This document shows, piece by piece, positions 1 through 12,545 of a stretch of DNA of 64,000 bases. The DNA is taken from contig NC_091272.1 of assembly GCF_042100115.1 (NCBI RefSeq), positions 62,001-126,000 on the forward strand, read 5' to 3'. The translations under genes were made by a program, and so were the position numbers. The stretch's first letter is position 1; the number at the start of each line of letters is the position of its first letter. The DNA comes from Alternaria dauci (lineage: Eukaryota; Ascomycota; Dothideomycetes; Pleosporales; Pleosporaceae). The notes beneath the pieces were generated by a model. That model had not been told where the DNA came from. It saw nothing but the letters and a program-made list of their open reading frames with translations, and searched no databases.

Positions 1-918
1 CTAACATTTGCGTACAGCGATAGCGGTGGGGGAGCTTGGATGCAGCGGTTGCGCCTCAATTGCCTATCACGGGTCTGCAATCCCTTGGAGCGTCACCAAC
101 GCGATGCCTCAGCTGATAAGAGCCAGGATGTGATCAGGATTTTGGATCAGATACGGTCGAAGCTGTACGCACACGACAGGTTCGCTTTGACGCGGAAACG
201 CCCTCTTTCTTGTCGATGCTCGTGTCTGGCATAAAAAAATGTGGTCCGATGGCTGCCGCCCTCACCGCCCGAGCATCGGGGAAGGTGCGGCAAGGGCGGA
301 CAGGGCTCGCCTGCTCGGAACCTGCAGCCCAGCGGGGTCGCACTAGCGCAAACGCGGCCATCGCATCATCGGAGCCTTTCACGACGCCTTTTTTTCTTCT
401 CTCTCACTTCCTCAGTGAACGTGGGTTCGCGGCTGAGATAAAATTGTCGCGCTCGCAGCATCGGGCTTCTGAGACAGCTCAATCCATAAGTCACACTCGT
501 ACCCCGATTACAGCTTTCCGTGCAACCCCAGCTTGGCTCCTCGCTATTCTTTCCTCCGCTGCACTCCCGCAACGTCGCTGACGTCGTTTGAGCACGTGCA
601 AGCGCCTGGTCCATCCGCAAACGGCCCTATTTAGCACATTCTTATCTGGAAGGCCAACGACATATCCTGCAGCAGCTACACGACTCTCAACCTGTACACC
701 AGCCTCCCGTACAGCTCAACTTTTTGCTGGCCCGGCCTTCTCCCGAGCGCCCGATCGCGAACCCCGGCCCGCTCAGACGACATCTTTTCCTGAGCCATAG
801 TCTGGTACAGATATATAAGCTTGCCTCTGACGTGAAAACTCGCTTCTCCAGCAGAGTTGTATTCTCCATCATCTCCTCGCCACCACCCGAAGCCACAACA
901 CCCATACGCAACCACACA
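1..918. other. Intergenic, upstream of the GMC oxidoreductase
   Basis: No supportable gene. The open frames here are short, overlap on both strands and show no recognisable domain. The last 150 bases are C/T-rich and contain an AT-rich stretch (atatataa, about 811-818) about 100 bases before the GMC start codon. That could be a core promoter element, but this is not demonstrated. Confidence 0.5.
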
Positions 919-2607
919 ATGGCATTCGAGACTGTGACCTCCATCCCCAAGGATGCCGAGTATGACTTTGTTATTGTCGGAGGAGGCACAGCTGGCTGTG
1001 TTATTGCCTCGCGACTTACCGAGTACTTGCCCAACAAGAAGGTCCTCTTGATCGAGGCCGGCCCAAGCGACTTCATGGACGACCGTGTATTGCTGCTCAA
1101 AGACTGGCTCAACCTTCTCGGAGGCGAGCTCGACTACGACTACGGCACCACCGAACAGCCCAACGGCAACTCTCACATCCGTCACTCGCGTGCAAAGGTC
1201 CTTGGTGGCTGCTCATCACACAACACCCTCATCTCCTTCAGGCCGTTCGAGTACGACTGCAAGCGATGGGAAGCGCAAGGCTGCAAGGGCTGGAGCTTCA
1301 AGACTTTTATGCGTGTGCTTGACAACCTGCGCAACACCGTTCAGCCCGTACACGAGAAGCACAGGAACCAGCTCTGCCTCGACTGGATCGACTCGTGCTC
1401 AACCGCCATGGACATTCCTGTGATCCACGACTTCAACCACGAGATCAAGACCAAGGGCGCGCTCAAGCCCTCGGTCGGTTTCTTCTCCGTCTCATACAAC
1501 CCTGACGACGGCCGCCGAAGCAGTGCCAGTGTTGCCTACATCCACCCTATCCTCCGCGGTGAGGAGAAGCGCGACAACCTGACTGTCCTCACCAATGCGT
1601 GGGTCAGCAAGGTCAACGTCCAGGGCGACAAGGTCACCGGCATCGACGTCACCTTCCAGTCCGGCGAGAAGCGTACTCTCAACCCCAAGTGCGAGACCAT
1701 CCTCTGCGCCGGCGCCGTCGATACCCCCCGCCTGATGCTCCTCTCTGGTCTTGGCCCCAAGCAGCAACTCTCCGAGCTTGGCATCCCCGTTGTAAAAGAC
1801 ATCCCCGGTGTTGGTGAGAACCTGCTTGACCACCCCGAGAGCATCATCCTCTGGGAGCTTAACAAGCCCGTACCCGCCAACCAGACCACCATGGACTCTG
1901 ATGCTGGTATCTTCCTCCGCCGCGAGGTGCCCAACGCAGCCGGCGACGACGGTGACATTGCTGACATCATGATGCACTGCTACCAAATCCCCTTCTGCCT
2001 CAACACCGCTCGGTAAGTCCTCTGCGATCCCCAAATGTCTCCGCACTGAAAAACTAACGTGTCCATTAGCATGGGTTACGACTCCCCTATCGACGCCTTT
2101 TGCATGACTCCCAACATTCCCCGCCCCCGCTCCCGCGGCCGCATCTACCTCACCTCGTCCGACCCCAACGTCAAGCCCGCACTCGACTTCCGCTACTTCA
2201 CCGACCCCGAAGGCTACGACGCCGCCACCATCGTCGCCGGTCTCAAAGCCGCTCGTGAAATCGCCAAGCAAGCACCCTTCTCCAACTGGATCAAGCGCGA
2301 AGTCGCTCCAGGACCAAACATCAACACCGACGAGGAGCTCTCCGAGTACGGTCGTCGTGTCGCACATACCGTATACCACCCTGCTGGTACAACCAAGATG
2401 GGTGACGTCACCAAGGACGAAATGGCGGTTGTGGATCCCGAACTTAAGATCCGGGGCCTCAAGGGCGTCCGAATTGCGGATGCGGGGTGCTTCCCGGAGA
2501 TGCCGACCATCAACCCCATGTTGACGGTCTTGGGCATTGGTGAGCGTGCGGCGGAGCTGATTGCGCAGGAATGGGGATGGAAGGGTCTGCAGAAGGAGAG
2601 GTTGTAG
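919..2607 (+). CDS. GMC-family FAD oxidoreductase (choline/alcohol dehydrogenase-like)
   Basis: Predicted FAD-dependent oxidoreductase of the glucose-methanol-choline family, which oxidises alcohols or related substrates; the substrate cannot be read from sequence. The spliced protein is 543 residues in two exons, 919-2012 and 2070-2607. The intron has donor gtaagt, branch ctaac and acceptor attag, and the frame closes across it. The N-terminus carries the dinucleotide-binding motif VGGGTAGCVIASRL, about 15 residues after the second conserved Asp. The C-terminal half has the catalytic-His segment YHPAGTTKMG and the family's closing signature ending in PTINPMLTVL. There is no signal peptide, so it is probably intracellular. 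The start at 919 was chosen because the protein begins just before the FAD fold; an upstream in-frame ATG at 724 would add low-complexity sequence. No neighbouring gene hints at a pathway. Confidence 0.9.
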
Positions 2608-3128
2608 ACGAGCCGTGTGGGGTTGTGTGGGGTTGTGAGTACATGCCACCACTATATGGGCACGGCATGGGTAAGATTTAGATGTAAATTCTTTGTATAT
2701 GATGAGTGATGCACATGAGCGATGTGTCCCGATGCGACACAATTAGTACCAAATGGAATAGATACCCTTGCAGCTGTACGATCTAGACATTGGTGTGATT
2801 AAATGTAGCTAGGTGAGCTGCTGGTGACGAGCGAAACATTTTGAAGCGTTTGGATACTTATGGCCTAGCTGCTCATTTGACCATCGCAGTGAAATTTGTA
2901 CGTGGATGTACATGGTAACAGGATGTTGTAAGAGACGTTGAGTTGGGCACCCCGGTTCCCCACCATGATCGCCATGCTTAGTTGCTGGTTGCATGCAAGC
3001 GCCCGCTCTAGTATCCTTCCCCACACTTCAAAGATTCGCTGGCACATCACACGCAAGACTCCTTTTCATGGTCAGGGGTATCTCGCGTCTTACATCTTCG
3101 CCCTCCATATACCTGCATGTCTCTTTAT
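2608..3128. other. Intergenic between convergent genes
   Basis: Space between the 3' ends of the GMC gene and the minus-strand gene at 3129-4343. Nothing coding or repetitive was recognised; it probably holds both 3' UTRs. Confidence 0.5.
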
Positions 3129-4343
3129 TCATAGATATTCGTCATCGTCGTCATACTCAAACAGCCTCGCCAAGCCATCTCCTTGCTCAGCTTCATCAGC
3201 GCTCTCCTCGTACTCTACACGCTCACACTCCGGTATCATGTCTCCAGCTCGACCGTCCATCTCCGTCTCCCCGCTCCTTCCAGCCTCCCGCATGTCAAGC
3301 GGTCCTCGCCCCTTGAACTCCCCCCTATTATCCATCTCATGCAGCACCACACCAAACTCACCCCGCTCATCCCGAAAGCTCGTTTTCAACGTCTGTTCAT
3401 ACCCCAAACCACCTCTTCTCCGTCTATACTCTTCAACGCGCCGTCTCCTGCGGTCCTGATCTTCTTTCTCCCTAATCCACCTCGCCACCGGTCTCGGAAG
3501 TTCGTTTGGCATTATCCCTAAATCGCGGTTCATACAACGGTTAGCGAAGTCCAACAGATTCCGTGCAAAAGTGCGGTGTTACGTACCAGTCTTCTTGATA
3601 CCCCAACTCGCCACGGCCAGCGCGGCTTGATTCGTCGACGACAGAGCCGCCGTGCCGACGCTGCGCGATGCTTTTCCGATACCGGATTTTGTCAGCGCAG
3701 CGCCAAAGGAACGCGATGCGTAAGAGACTTGGGTGAGCGCGGCGGTGGTGTCGTGCAGAGCGGCGGACCAGGTTCCTGTTTGCACACAGTGTCAGTGTAT
3801 AAGCTCTTGGTACATTTGTCAGAGAGGGTACTGTGTACCTGGAAAGGGGGGTGTGGACGGGAGCGGCGTGGTCGATGTGGGTTCGGGGAGGTTTTCCCAC
3901 TCCTCGCTGTTGGTGGGGGATAGTGGGGAGGAGGGAGAGGGGGCGGGTGGTGCGGTGGATTTGTCTCCGTTTCTGGAGATGGACGAAGGAATGGCGGAGT
4001 TGGGAGTGGTTTTTATGCGCGGCTGGAGGGAACGGCGTTGTCGCTCTTGCTCTGCTTGCGTACTCTGTGCGCGCTTTCGTGCAGGACCGGACCGTCGCTC
4101 TGAGTCTGCCAGCGCTTCATGGAAGTCGGCGAGTTGCGAATCGCTCAAGAACGGTCTAGACATGGATGCGTCTTCATCGTCAAGTACGCTATCGGCGCTG
4201 GGGTATTCGTCGATGGACGACGACGTCGCCGCCTGTGGCTGGCCCTTCTGTTGGCGTGGGCGGCCTCCTGAGATGCTCTTTTCTTTTCCACCAGGGATGT
4301 TACCACCTGCGCCTTTGTGAAAGCGCGACGTCTTGTCTGGCAT
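3129..4343 (-). CDS. Unrecognised basic, low-complexity protein
   Basis: The spliced model gives 360 residues in three exons: 4343-3839, 3775-3587 and 3517-3129. Both introns have good sites (gtacac...cag; gtacgt, branch cgctaac, tag), and the frame is kept through both. The first 165 residues are Ser/Pro/Gln-rich and look disordered. The middle exon encodes an Ala/Ser/Gly-rich stretch of about 60 residues that could be helical. The last part starts NELPRPVARWIREKE, followed by a very basic Arg run, and ends in an acidic tail (FEYDDDDEYL). No catalytic motif, membrane segment or signal peptide was seen and I do not recognise the family. The clean splicing and lack of stops support a real gene. 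Confidence 0.7.
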
Positions 4344-5183
4344 GGCGGCTGCTATGGTTGTCTAGTTCTCTGGCGCGCAAGTAAAATCCAGATGTGGACG
4401 AGGAAGTTCGCGATTCAAAAGACGATCCTCGGTGTAAGGAAGAGAGATGGTCGAGATGGCAGCGGCGCTCGTCGATGCAGAGAAGAGATTATGGATGGCC
4501 TCGCAGGATACTATGTGCGCGTTTGGTGTTTGTTAGGTGATGCGAACGCTGAAGAGAGCGTCACGACCCGATTTGCGACTGGGATACTATGAAGAGCGTG
4601 GTGAGAGTTCAAGCAAACGGTAAAAGAGCGCTTGTCAAGAAGTATTCACGAAATTCATGGTGGACCCTGGACCATGGTTCATGGTCGGTGGACCAAATTT
4701 CGGGAAGACGCATTGAGAATGCCCACTCTGGTGGGTCAAATGTGGAGGCTGGGTAGAAGGGATCCGGTATCGAACCAACCCATCGCAGCTTGATGATAGC
4801 CATTCAAAGGCTTCGTACCAAGCCTGTGATGCCGATACAGTATGTCGGTGTCGAATGTCGTGGTGAATGCTTTCTCACGTGACCGTTGCCCAGCACGACA
4901 TCGAAAGTCCAACGTCGGAAGCGCCTCGCCCAACGCATCAGGTCCGCCTTGTATATAAGATAAAACAAGCAGAGAAGCTGCGACAGAATAGAAATGCGGA
5001 GAATTCAGCGATACACGGTCGACACGCCTGGAAGTCAAAACTGTCAGGAATGGTCGAGTGACATCATCTTGGTAAATTCCCTTGAGGTGGACAAACAATG
5101 TCCTAACAGTGAGTGATGCGAAACCAGGTCGTGCATTGGTCTTTCAGATTAACAAGAGCCCTGAGTTCTCGTTCCAACTTTAT
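4344..5183. other. Intergenic
   Basis: Upstream of the 3129-4343 gene and downstream of the 5184-5898 gene. Only short unrelated open frames occur; no gene, tRNA or repeat was recognised. Confidence 0.45.
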
Positions 5184-5898
5184 CTACGTGACGGTCAAAG
5201 TGTACGTCACACTGTCGCATTTGCCGTTGATGATCTGCCTATCCCCGCCCGCCAATTGCAGCAGTCCTCTCCACGTGCCTCCATGCTGCATGTTGAAACA
5301 GGCGTGATCGATGTTGTTGGTTTGCATAAATTCCAATGCTCGAGTGACAGCATCATTCATGGTCTTGGTTTCCGCTGTAGTATCGCAGTTCTTGCCTGTT
5401 GTCGCAGCATGGTACTGATAGTTGATCCTGGAGTGATACGTTAATAGCCATCATAGCACGTAGAAGAGAAGGAAAAGCTCTTAGCCACAAGAAGCATTGC
5501 TTGAGATGGTGCCGAACAGAAAGGTAGGACATACCCGTCAAGTCGGCCAGATATGACCCCACAGGAGTTCGCTTCGCTTCGTTGCTTCATCAAGCCCGAA
5601 ACATAGGTAGCAATCGCATTTACGTTGAGTGCGACCATAGATCCCGCACCGAGAATGGCTACCTGTTCTTCAATGCTAAGGCGCTTTTCAAGATTCTCGC
5701 TGTAACGACAGTCAGCAGGCAATGAGAAATGATGTGCAACCCTAATGGACTAGAGCTCTGAGTAAGGAGAGTCTCTTCGGCATACCTAGTGTGGGATGTC
5801 TCGCTCAAGACCGGCAGCGCCTCTCGCGTTGGTAGAGAAACCGCCAATGCATTGTAGCCAAGGCATAGAGTGGTAGCAGCGATTGTTGAGAGACGCAT
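5184..5898 (-). CDS. Small secreted four-cysteine protein (paralogue of the 7109-7697 gene)
   Basis: The spliced protein is 173 residues in three exons: 5898-5786, 5699-5535 and 5427-5184, with donors gtatgc and gtatgt and acceptors acag and ccag. The N-terminus MRLSTIAATTLCLGYNALA reads as a signal peptide. The mature part has four cysteines, in NSCGVISG, KNCDTTAETKT, HACFNMQHGGTW and GKCDSV. The gene at 7109-7697 shows the same four in the same order, including the shared NSC.VISG, CDTT.ETKT and HGGTW blocks. Four cysteines would allow two disulfides. The family is not identified. Size, secretion signal and cysteine pairing are typical of candidate effectors or other secreted fungal proteins; any such role is inference. 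Confidence 0.82.
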
Positions 5899-7108
5899 GA
5901 TAGTCTGTCGAACGGGGCGTGAGTGGAACTGTTGTAGGTTGTAGAAGTATGATCGTCGAGTGATGGAGATGTTGAACTCAAGTTGGCGTACTCTGCTGGA
6001 TATATATGCGCTCACACCTTGGGTCGGCTAGACTACCAAGCTGCCTTTGATCAACCGCGAGTTGGATGCAGGGACGCCTAAGACTATGTCACTATAGTAA
6101 TTCATTGGCTTCCCGGACAGCACGCCTGAAGAAATGATCAGTCGGCAACTACATGCAAGGGTCACAATAGGACGGCATCATGCTTAGCGTATAGAAAATG
6201 CCGGTTCACCAAGTAAGTAGACCGATTTTGGCGTACATGTGTACTTCAAGATCTCCGGAAGACTGCTATACCTAGTTAGATTATGCACGCGAATCTACCC
6301 ATGCTCCTTGCACATGTTGATGTGATGTTCTTTGTGCGTAAGGCGCACTCCCTATATTGGCGTATTTTCCTCGTGAATCGTGCTATTCTACCTCGCCGTT
6401 TATCAGGCGTCCGATTTTCGGTCTGCTCAGCGGGCCGAAGTAAACCGTTTCATCGAATCCACCCGGCCCTCTTCCAGAGATTCCAGCCTCACGGAAGGTT
6501 GCAGTCGTCCAACAGATGCTCCCGGGTCAATCATCTCCAAAAGTGTGGCTTAGGCGTCCATACTTAGTCGGTTCGAAAAGCTGCACGGGGGCTGTGTGTA
6601 CAAGGCGTTCCGTGTTCGGCCCGTATACAACCATGCTTTTGCTCCGACCGATTCTCCGACTCCTAGACTGATACTTCGATGATCAGCATGAACTTTGCGG
6701 ATGGCGCTTAATTTAGACTGCGACCACTGATCATGTTCATTTATCAGTCTTCAGGCACCCCGCTTTTGTTACTCCCGCTCCACTGGTAGATGTCGACTAC
6801 ATGGATTCACGTCGCCGACTACCACTTCCCCTTTACGTCTTTCCTCATGGCCACTCGAGCATTGGGAGGCCTCGTCAGGCTCAGATCAACGAGGCAGAAA
6901 CGTCGTCGAAAGCTACAGACTCGCCGAAAAGAGGAAGTAGGCCGCAAGCCTGGTGACGGTCTTGTGTTCCTCCCTTTACATATTTAAACGATACATGCGT
7001 CCCAATATACGTTACCTGTTCAGCTCACATATCCACATCATATCAGAATCTTTAACCTACTAAAACCCGTCGTTGAAATCATTCTTTCGATACCGTCGAC
7101 CTTTCACC
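5899..7108. other. Shared upstream region of two divergent secreted-protein genes
   Basis: About 1.2 kb separates the start codons of the divergent paralogues at 5184-5898 (minus) and 7109-7697 (plus). It is a plausible bidirectional regulatory region. An AT-rich tatatatg lies about 100 bases upstream of the minus-strand start (around 6000-6007). No further gene is supported. Confidence 0.4.
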
Positions 7109-7697
7109 ATGCGCTTCCAGCTAGCCCACATTCTCTGCGTGCTCGGAACTGCCGAGGCCATCGCTATCGGTGTTCCCGAAAAGCGACAGATTGGTCGCGA
7201 AAAGTATGTTATCAATTCCCGCAAAACGTTAATTTGGTATTGCAATTCGCTGATCTGACGGTTCCAGCTACGCAGTCGTGAGAGATATCGCTGCCCCTTT
7301 GGAGGCTCGCAGAGACATCGAAACTGCCGCCGCCTTCGTCTCTCAAGGCGCAACAGCCACGCTCGCCATCGCTTCCCTTGCCAACTACTTCGCCGTATAC
7401 ATCAAAGGCCAATCCCAAGTCAACAGCTGCTCAGTGATCTCTGGAAATGTCGACGGCGCTGTCTGGCAATACTATGCGACAACGTCAGGCCCTAAATGCG
7501 ACACAACCTCGGAGACCAAGACAATCAAGAACGCTGTGGAGCGCCAGCTCGAGTGGATGCATGACAACGGCTACGACTCAGCTTGCTTCAAGATGGACCA
7601 TGGGGGCACTTGGGAGGGGCATCTGAAGATCGCGTTCAACGGCAAACCAATCGCCTCAGACGCCAAGTGCAATTCGCTGCAGTACATTGAGCTATGA
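7109..7697 (+). CDS. Small secreted four-cysteine protein (paralogue of the 5184-5898 gene)
   Basis: The spliced protein is 174 residues: exon 1 7109-7203, intron with gtatgt donor and ccag acceptor, exon 2 7268-7697. MRFQLAHILCVLGTAEAIA is a clear signal peptide, followed by a possible Lys-Arg processing site (EKRQ). The mature region carries four cysteines in NSCSVISGNVDG, PKCDTTSETKT, SACFKMDHGGTW and AKCNSL, aligning block by block with the divergent neighbour on the minus strand. This protein has an extra N-terminal segment before the shared core. The first intron falls at a similar place in both genes. The second intron of the minus-strand copy is absent here, so one copy gained or lost an intron after duplication. 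Function unknown. Confidence 0.87.
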
Positions 7698-7937
7698 GTT
7701 GCAAGTGGCGAAGCGGGGAGAAAGGTAGCCGGACCTATAGATAACAATCAGAAATGTGCATATCTCTTTGTTGTCTTTCCACGAGCTCAGTCTCTACCGT
7801 TCGATGTATACCACTTCGATGCTCAGGTTCCTACATCTCCTCGTAGAGAGAAACACGAAATTTGGTTCGATTGCATGCTTCTGACCGCTCCGCACTCTAC
7901 GGGAGACTGTGGCTTCGCGCAGAGTTCCATGGTCGAG

Positions 7938-10086
7938 CTAACCGAGAAGAAATGTCCCTTCTTCGCCATTCTCCTTCCAGAAGGTACCATCGCCGTATTC
8001 AAGAAGCGGATTACCGGAGGTGAAGTCTAAGAGGAAGATCCGGTCTTCCTGACTTCGGCCTTGCCTACTTCGGGCATAGATATTGTGATGAGACCAATGC
8101 AGGTTAAAACACCCAACGCGCTCATAATGTGCGCCCAGCTGTCGCATGATAAGTATCTGTGACTCTTGCTCACATCTCCAAGGTTTCTGGGTGAGTGTCC
8201 TGCGCCGCACGGCAACGGCGCAAGGGAGCTGTACGCTGTCTTCCTGCATACTTGCAATATCTTTGGCATCCCAAAACGGCAGAACAAACAGATCAAGCTC
8301 GGGGGCGTACGGAACTTTGACATAGAATCCGTCGGGTATACCAGGCTCATGATGGAGATATTCGAAGTCTAGCATCACTATGATGGTCTTGAGTTGGAGG
8401 AACTTCTCCTGTGATAGCGTATGTGTGTGATGGCCTTCCGACAATTTCCCAACAACGTTGGCAACATGTCTGAATGCTCCGTCATGCCAAATGTCGAGCG
8501 AGCAGCCGGATGAGATCATTGTCTGGAAATCGAGATAGTCGATTTGGCCTTTCCAGCCAAGGGGCGACCAACTTGGAAACTCTTTGCGCCGGGAACACGG
8601 TAGATCATGACACCAGTTCAGGGCCATGTATACACTTGATGCTCCGGAAGATCTCGACCGCTGAATTGTCACGCCCTGTGTATGATCGACACCCTCAAGA
8701 GTCCCAAGCGCGCCGATGATAGCATTGAGAGCGTCTTCTTCGTATGTCAGACTTCGTCCCGCGAATTGGCGCATCATGTGATTTGCACGATCCCAAGGAC
8801 TCATATTACCTGGTAGCGAGGCAGCAAGTTCCCCTGTGATCGATGCGCCTCCCAAAATCTCGTTTCGCAGTTCTTCATCGCAGATGTACTTCAACCCATG
8901 TTCGACAAGGAACAGTCTCCTCTTCGAGAGGTAACCTTCTTGCAACGTCCAGGCTCGAGAGTACCAAGTAGATGCTGACACCGATTCTGTGACTGACCCG
9001 GTGGTCTTGACCAGACTTAGGTTTTTCGTGACAGAACAAAATTCAGTATAGCAGAACCTTCTGCTTATTCCTGGTAGACCGAACATAGCATCTTTCCCAG
9101 CCGCTGCGATGATGGTCAATTGGGCCGAGGAGTATATGGCACCCATTTGACCAATTTGGCAGGTTTGATCATTGGGGTTATGTTGGTCGATACACTGTAT
9201 GATTAGCTTTTGTCTACCAACTCACACACGGATAACGTACGTATCTATCCACCCATAAATATCGGTACCCAAGGATCTTAGTTGCTTCAATACTGTCTTG
9301 TACGGTTTGGGGTAGTACATCTGGGAGCTCTGGAAACTGTGGTCCCTCAACCGCCTTCGTTTGCTCTGTATGTTGACCCCAAACATAAGAGAGTGCGACG
9401 AAGTGACAGCTTCCTGGAGCCAAGATCACAGTCTTCTCGTAGCAATCAAGCACTTTCAAATCCCTCAACGTATCGCATGGCTGTGGTCTGCATTGCTGGT
9501 GATCGGATATGCAATCCTGGATCCTCTCCTTCATTTTTGAAGCATTGACGTATCCTTGGTCGTCGACGAAAGGCTGTTTACCGACGAATTTCCCGTCCAG
9601 TTTGCGCTTTTTGTGCCAAACCTTGAGGGGTGATTGTATCGAGTACTTGTTGTCCTTGTCTCTGAAACGAAGGTAACCTGCACTGTACACAATGAAATAG
9701 AGCACTTCAAGGCTTGGTAGGTTGGAAGCAAGTATTCGACAGCTTGGACAGGCACCGAATCGCGATGCTCCTGGTAACCTTGCCATGCGAAATGACCTCG
9801 GACGCTCCTCATCTCGCATGGCATAAATTTCAGCCCACGGTATCCTAGAGCAAGATTCGCATAGGTCTTTACACACCACATCTGAGTCAAATCTCAGCCG
9901 CGCAAGATTTTCTTTCAATTCTTGAACCCCTCGTTCGATCGGGTTCTTTACGCCTTGCACAATTTTACGCCCTATGTTTCGCGCGATCGCATGTCCTGAG
10001 CGTTGCTTCGATTCTTCACCACGGTCTTCCAGAACTTGCTTCGTTGACATCAACGTTCCAACGTAAGGAGTCTGGCGGGAAGCCAT
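7938..10086 (-). CDS. HET-domain (heterokaryon incompatibility) protein
   Basis: Members of the HET-domain family trigger cell death when genetically different hyphae fuse; the partner here is unknown. The spliced protein is 700 residues in two exons, 10086-9241 and 9194-7938, with donor gtacgt, acceptor acag and phase 0. The domain begins with FVALSYVWG, followed by LGYRYLWVDRYCIDQ created exactly across the splice junction. It continues with YSSAQLTIIAAAG and RAWTLQEGYLSKRRL, the usual order of conserved HET blocks. A cysteine-containing N-terminal region (CKDLCESCSRIPW, and CPSCRI further on) matches the layout often seen before fungal HET domains. The C-terminal 300 residues are not recognised. 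No transmembrane segment is visible. The reading frame is intact, unlike the second HET gene at 16175-18426. Confidence 0.92.
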
Positions 10087-12545
10087 AGACGGGCTGTTCT
10101 TGGTGGTCTATGGCAGAAATAACCCCCGCAAGCAGGGCAACCCGTAGTTGTTTCTGAACAGTGCGACACCAAGTATCAGACTTGAGTGTTCCTTATCGAG
10201 AGTTCTCGCAAGAATTAAGCCAGTGATACTGTAAGACGATGCGGCTGGTGTCTCATCAATCGAGCTAAGGTGTAGGAAGATGGAAGGCTGAACTCTGAGC
10301 GATTTGAATAATGCGCTCAATTCGCGTTTTGAAGGTATCCAGTGCCGTAAATAGCGTTGAACAGAAGCAATCACTAGCTTAATGATGCGAAGATATTATC
10401 CTGGCAAGGCTGTGTGGTCTACTGATTGAACTGTGTTGTGGCAAGGGACACAACTACCGTGACGAAGACGAATAGATGACGAATCGTAGCGAGTTCAAAA
10501 CAACCTAAAGTCGGGCAATAAGTATGGATCGCAGTTGCAGTCCTAGTCGTCAGTTGCCTGCTCTGATGGATTGAGAAGTGCGGGGTTGGGGAGATCCCTG
10601 ATCATGCCCTCTGGACACGTGATTGCAGTTCGGCTACAATAAGCAACCATGCTAACACACTTTCGGCAGGATCCAGACATGTAGATGTTCTTTGTCAACA
10701 CCAAAGGTGGGGTGGCGTTCAGCTGCTATCATGATGGACCCGGGGACACTCAGACGGAAAGTCGAGAGGTAAGGCTACCGTAGCGCCCAGTCACGAGGGC
10801 GTATGCGGTGCGGCATTGTGACATTCATTGGAGAAAGGAGGTCAAGATAGTCGTCGGGGCGCAAGTAGGTACTATTGCCGCTTTGTGCTCCATTTGCAAC
10901 AAGGGTACGATGTTGGTGCATCATGACGGCGAAAGGCTTGCCCGCCTTACTGCACGTGGCGTCACATCGACTGATGCTAGCCTCATGTAGCACGGGTCAA
11001 GGGACACTGAGCAGAGCCTTACCCTAAGAACAGCAATAGGCATTCCTCTCGCCTGCAGTTCCGTATATGCTACAACCGATCGACTAACGATCACAGTGAG
11101 CAGCCAGAGCAGGGCTATATGAAGAGCAACGTCAAACAAAAGATGCGTGCTCAGCGAAATTGATGGGTCGACACGAAAGCCGCATGAGTCACAAGAACGG
11201 TAGAACAAGCTGCGCACATGCGTTCGCGCGGTGAGTCCACCAGTAGAGCGAGTAGAAGTTTCGTCGAAATTGGACACTTTCCAGAGACGGTGCTCTCGCA
11301 GTCGCTATCCACTAGGAATGTCTTCATCATGCTCATGTGTGCTCGTCCAAACGCGTTATTGCCGTGCACATCTCTCTGTGTATCGCGCCCCGATAAGCCT
11401 GAGCTTTGATCTCAGTCGCGCCTTGACCGTGTGATCATGTCGCGCCATCGTGTTTGTCCCATAAAGCAGAACCATAGCAGATACATGCTAAGTGTTTCCT
11501 CTAGAAGCGATGTATTGAGTGCGACGCGACTCGTGGAGGTATGCGCCGCGGTATCGCGGCGAGCCTAAGCGGCTGTTGGCATAATAGCCGTGTCCGAAGC
11601 TCTGGAGCGGTCGATCAATTCGTTCATGCTTGTCATCCTCTCAATCGTCATCGGTTTGCGAACGGCTTGGGGATAACGCTTCTCGTTGTGAGTTTCGATC
11701 AAAGGATCCAGAGGCCATGCGGCGATGTGGCCATCCGTCGTCGCTATCCTCACTGGAAGGGATGGGTTCACATGAAGAGCCATGAGTGCACGATGGTTAT
11801 TGAGCCATGAAAGCAAGCCTCAACGCATTTATACGCGAATGACAGACTTGCCGTTAGTGTGCTGGACGGTGTTGGAGAGTTGTAACGCGGAGGCTCCACA
11901 CTAAACTGGCCTCACCACCCGTGCACTTGATGGTCAATGGCACTAGCTTGAAATGGAACTCGTTCCGCTTCTCCAATCGTCAACAAAGAATGCGACGAAA
12001 CTCTACCATTTTGTTGTTCGTTGATATTGTTTAGCCGCAGATCCTCGCACCTTTCTGTAGGAATATACTTTCTAGTCATTGTTATGTTGGTCGTCAAATG
12101 ATCATATCGCACATCAAAGCACAATCTCCGTGGCTGTTGCGACATCCCCTACTTCAGGCAACCGTGTATGCTTCCGATCAAGTCGGTCTTCACCCGGGCT
12201 GTTCATGTGCAAGTTCTCGGCTCCACAGGTTAGATCATCAGTGGGGGTAACGGCATACTTAGCAAAAGAGGATGGAGAATCCTCGCTAATTGCCCTGTGG
12301 CGCGGTTTTGCTGCAAGGGGCGTCACGTAAGGCAGCCACCCGACAGGAAGCGCACCTATGTTTTCTTTGTCCCGCAGTCAACAGTCTCCCAAACAAGCTT
12401 GTGCATGCTGCCACCCTTTCAGACATCCGTTTACGCTGCGTTTGTTGACCAACACTCGCCTTCCTGCTGGACGCGTTCTTCGGAACCAGCTCGACGACTG
12501 AACATGACGTAACACCCCGACGTCACAACTACGCCCACATCCAAC
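10087..12545. other. Gene-poor stretch
   Basis: About 2.5 kb between the HET gene and the glycosyltransferase gene. All open frames are below 120 residues, lie in competing frames and have no recognisable domain or signal. No terminal repeats, transposase fragments or tRNA were recognised by eye. I cannot exclude small genes or a decayed element. Confidence 0.4.

Noticed and set aside
1492..2742. 416-codon open frame antisense to the GMC gene
   Set aside because: It mirrors the GMC coding strand. High third-position G/C leaves the opposite strand open, and the translation is Gly/Val/Asp-rich with no domain.
10087..12545. Transposon remnant in the gene-poor stretch
   Set aside because: No terminal inverted repeats, target-site duplication or transposase-like peptide could be seen by eye.
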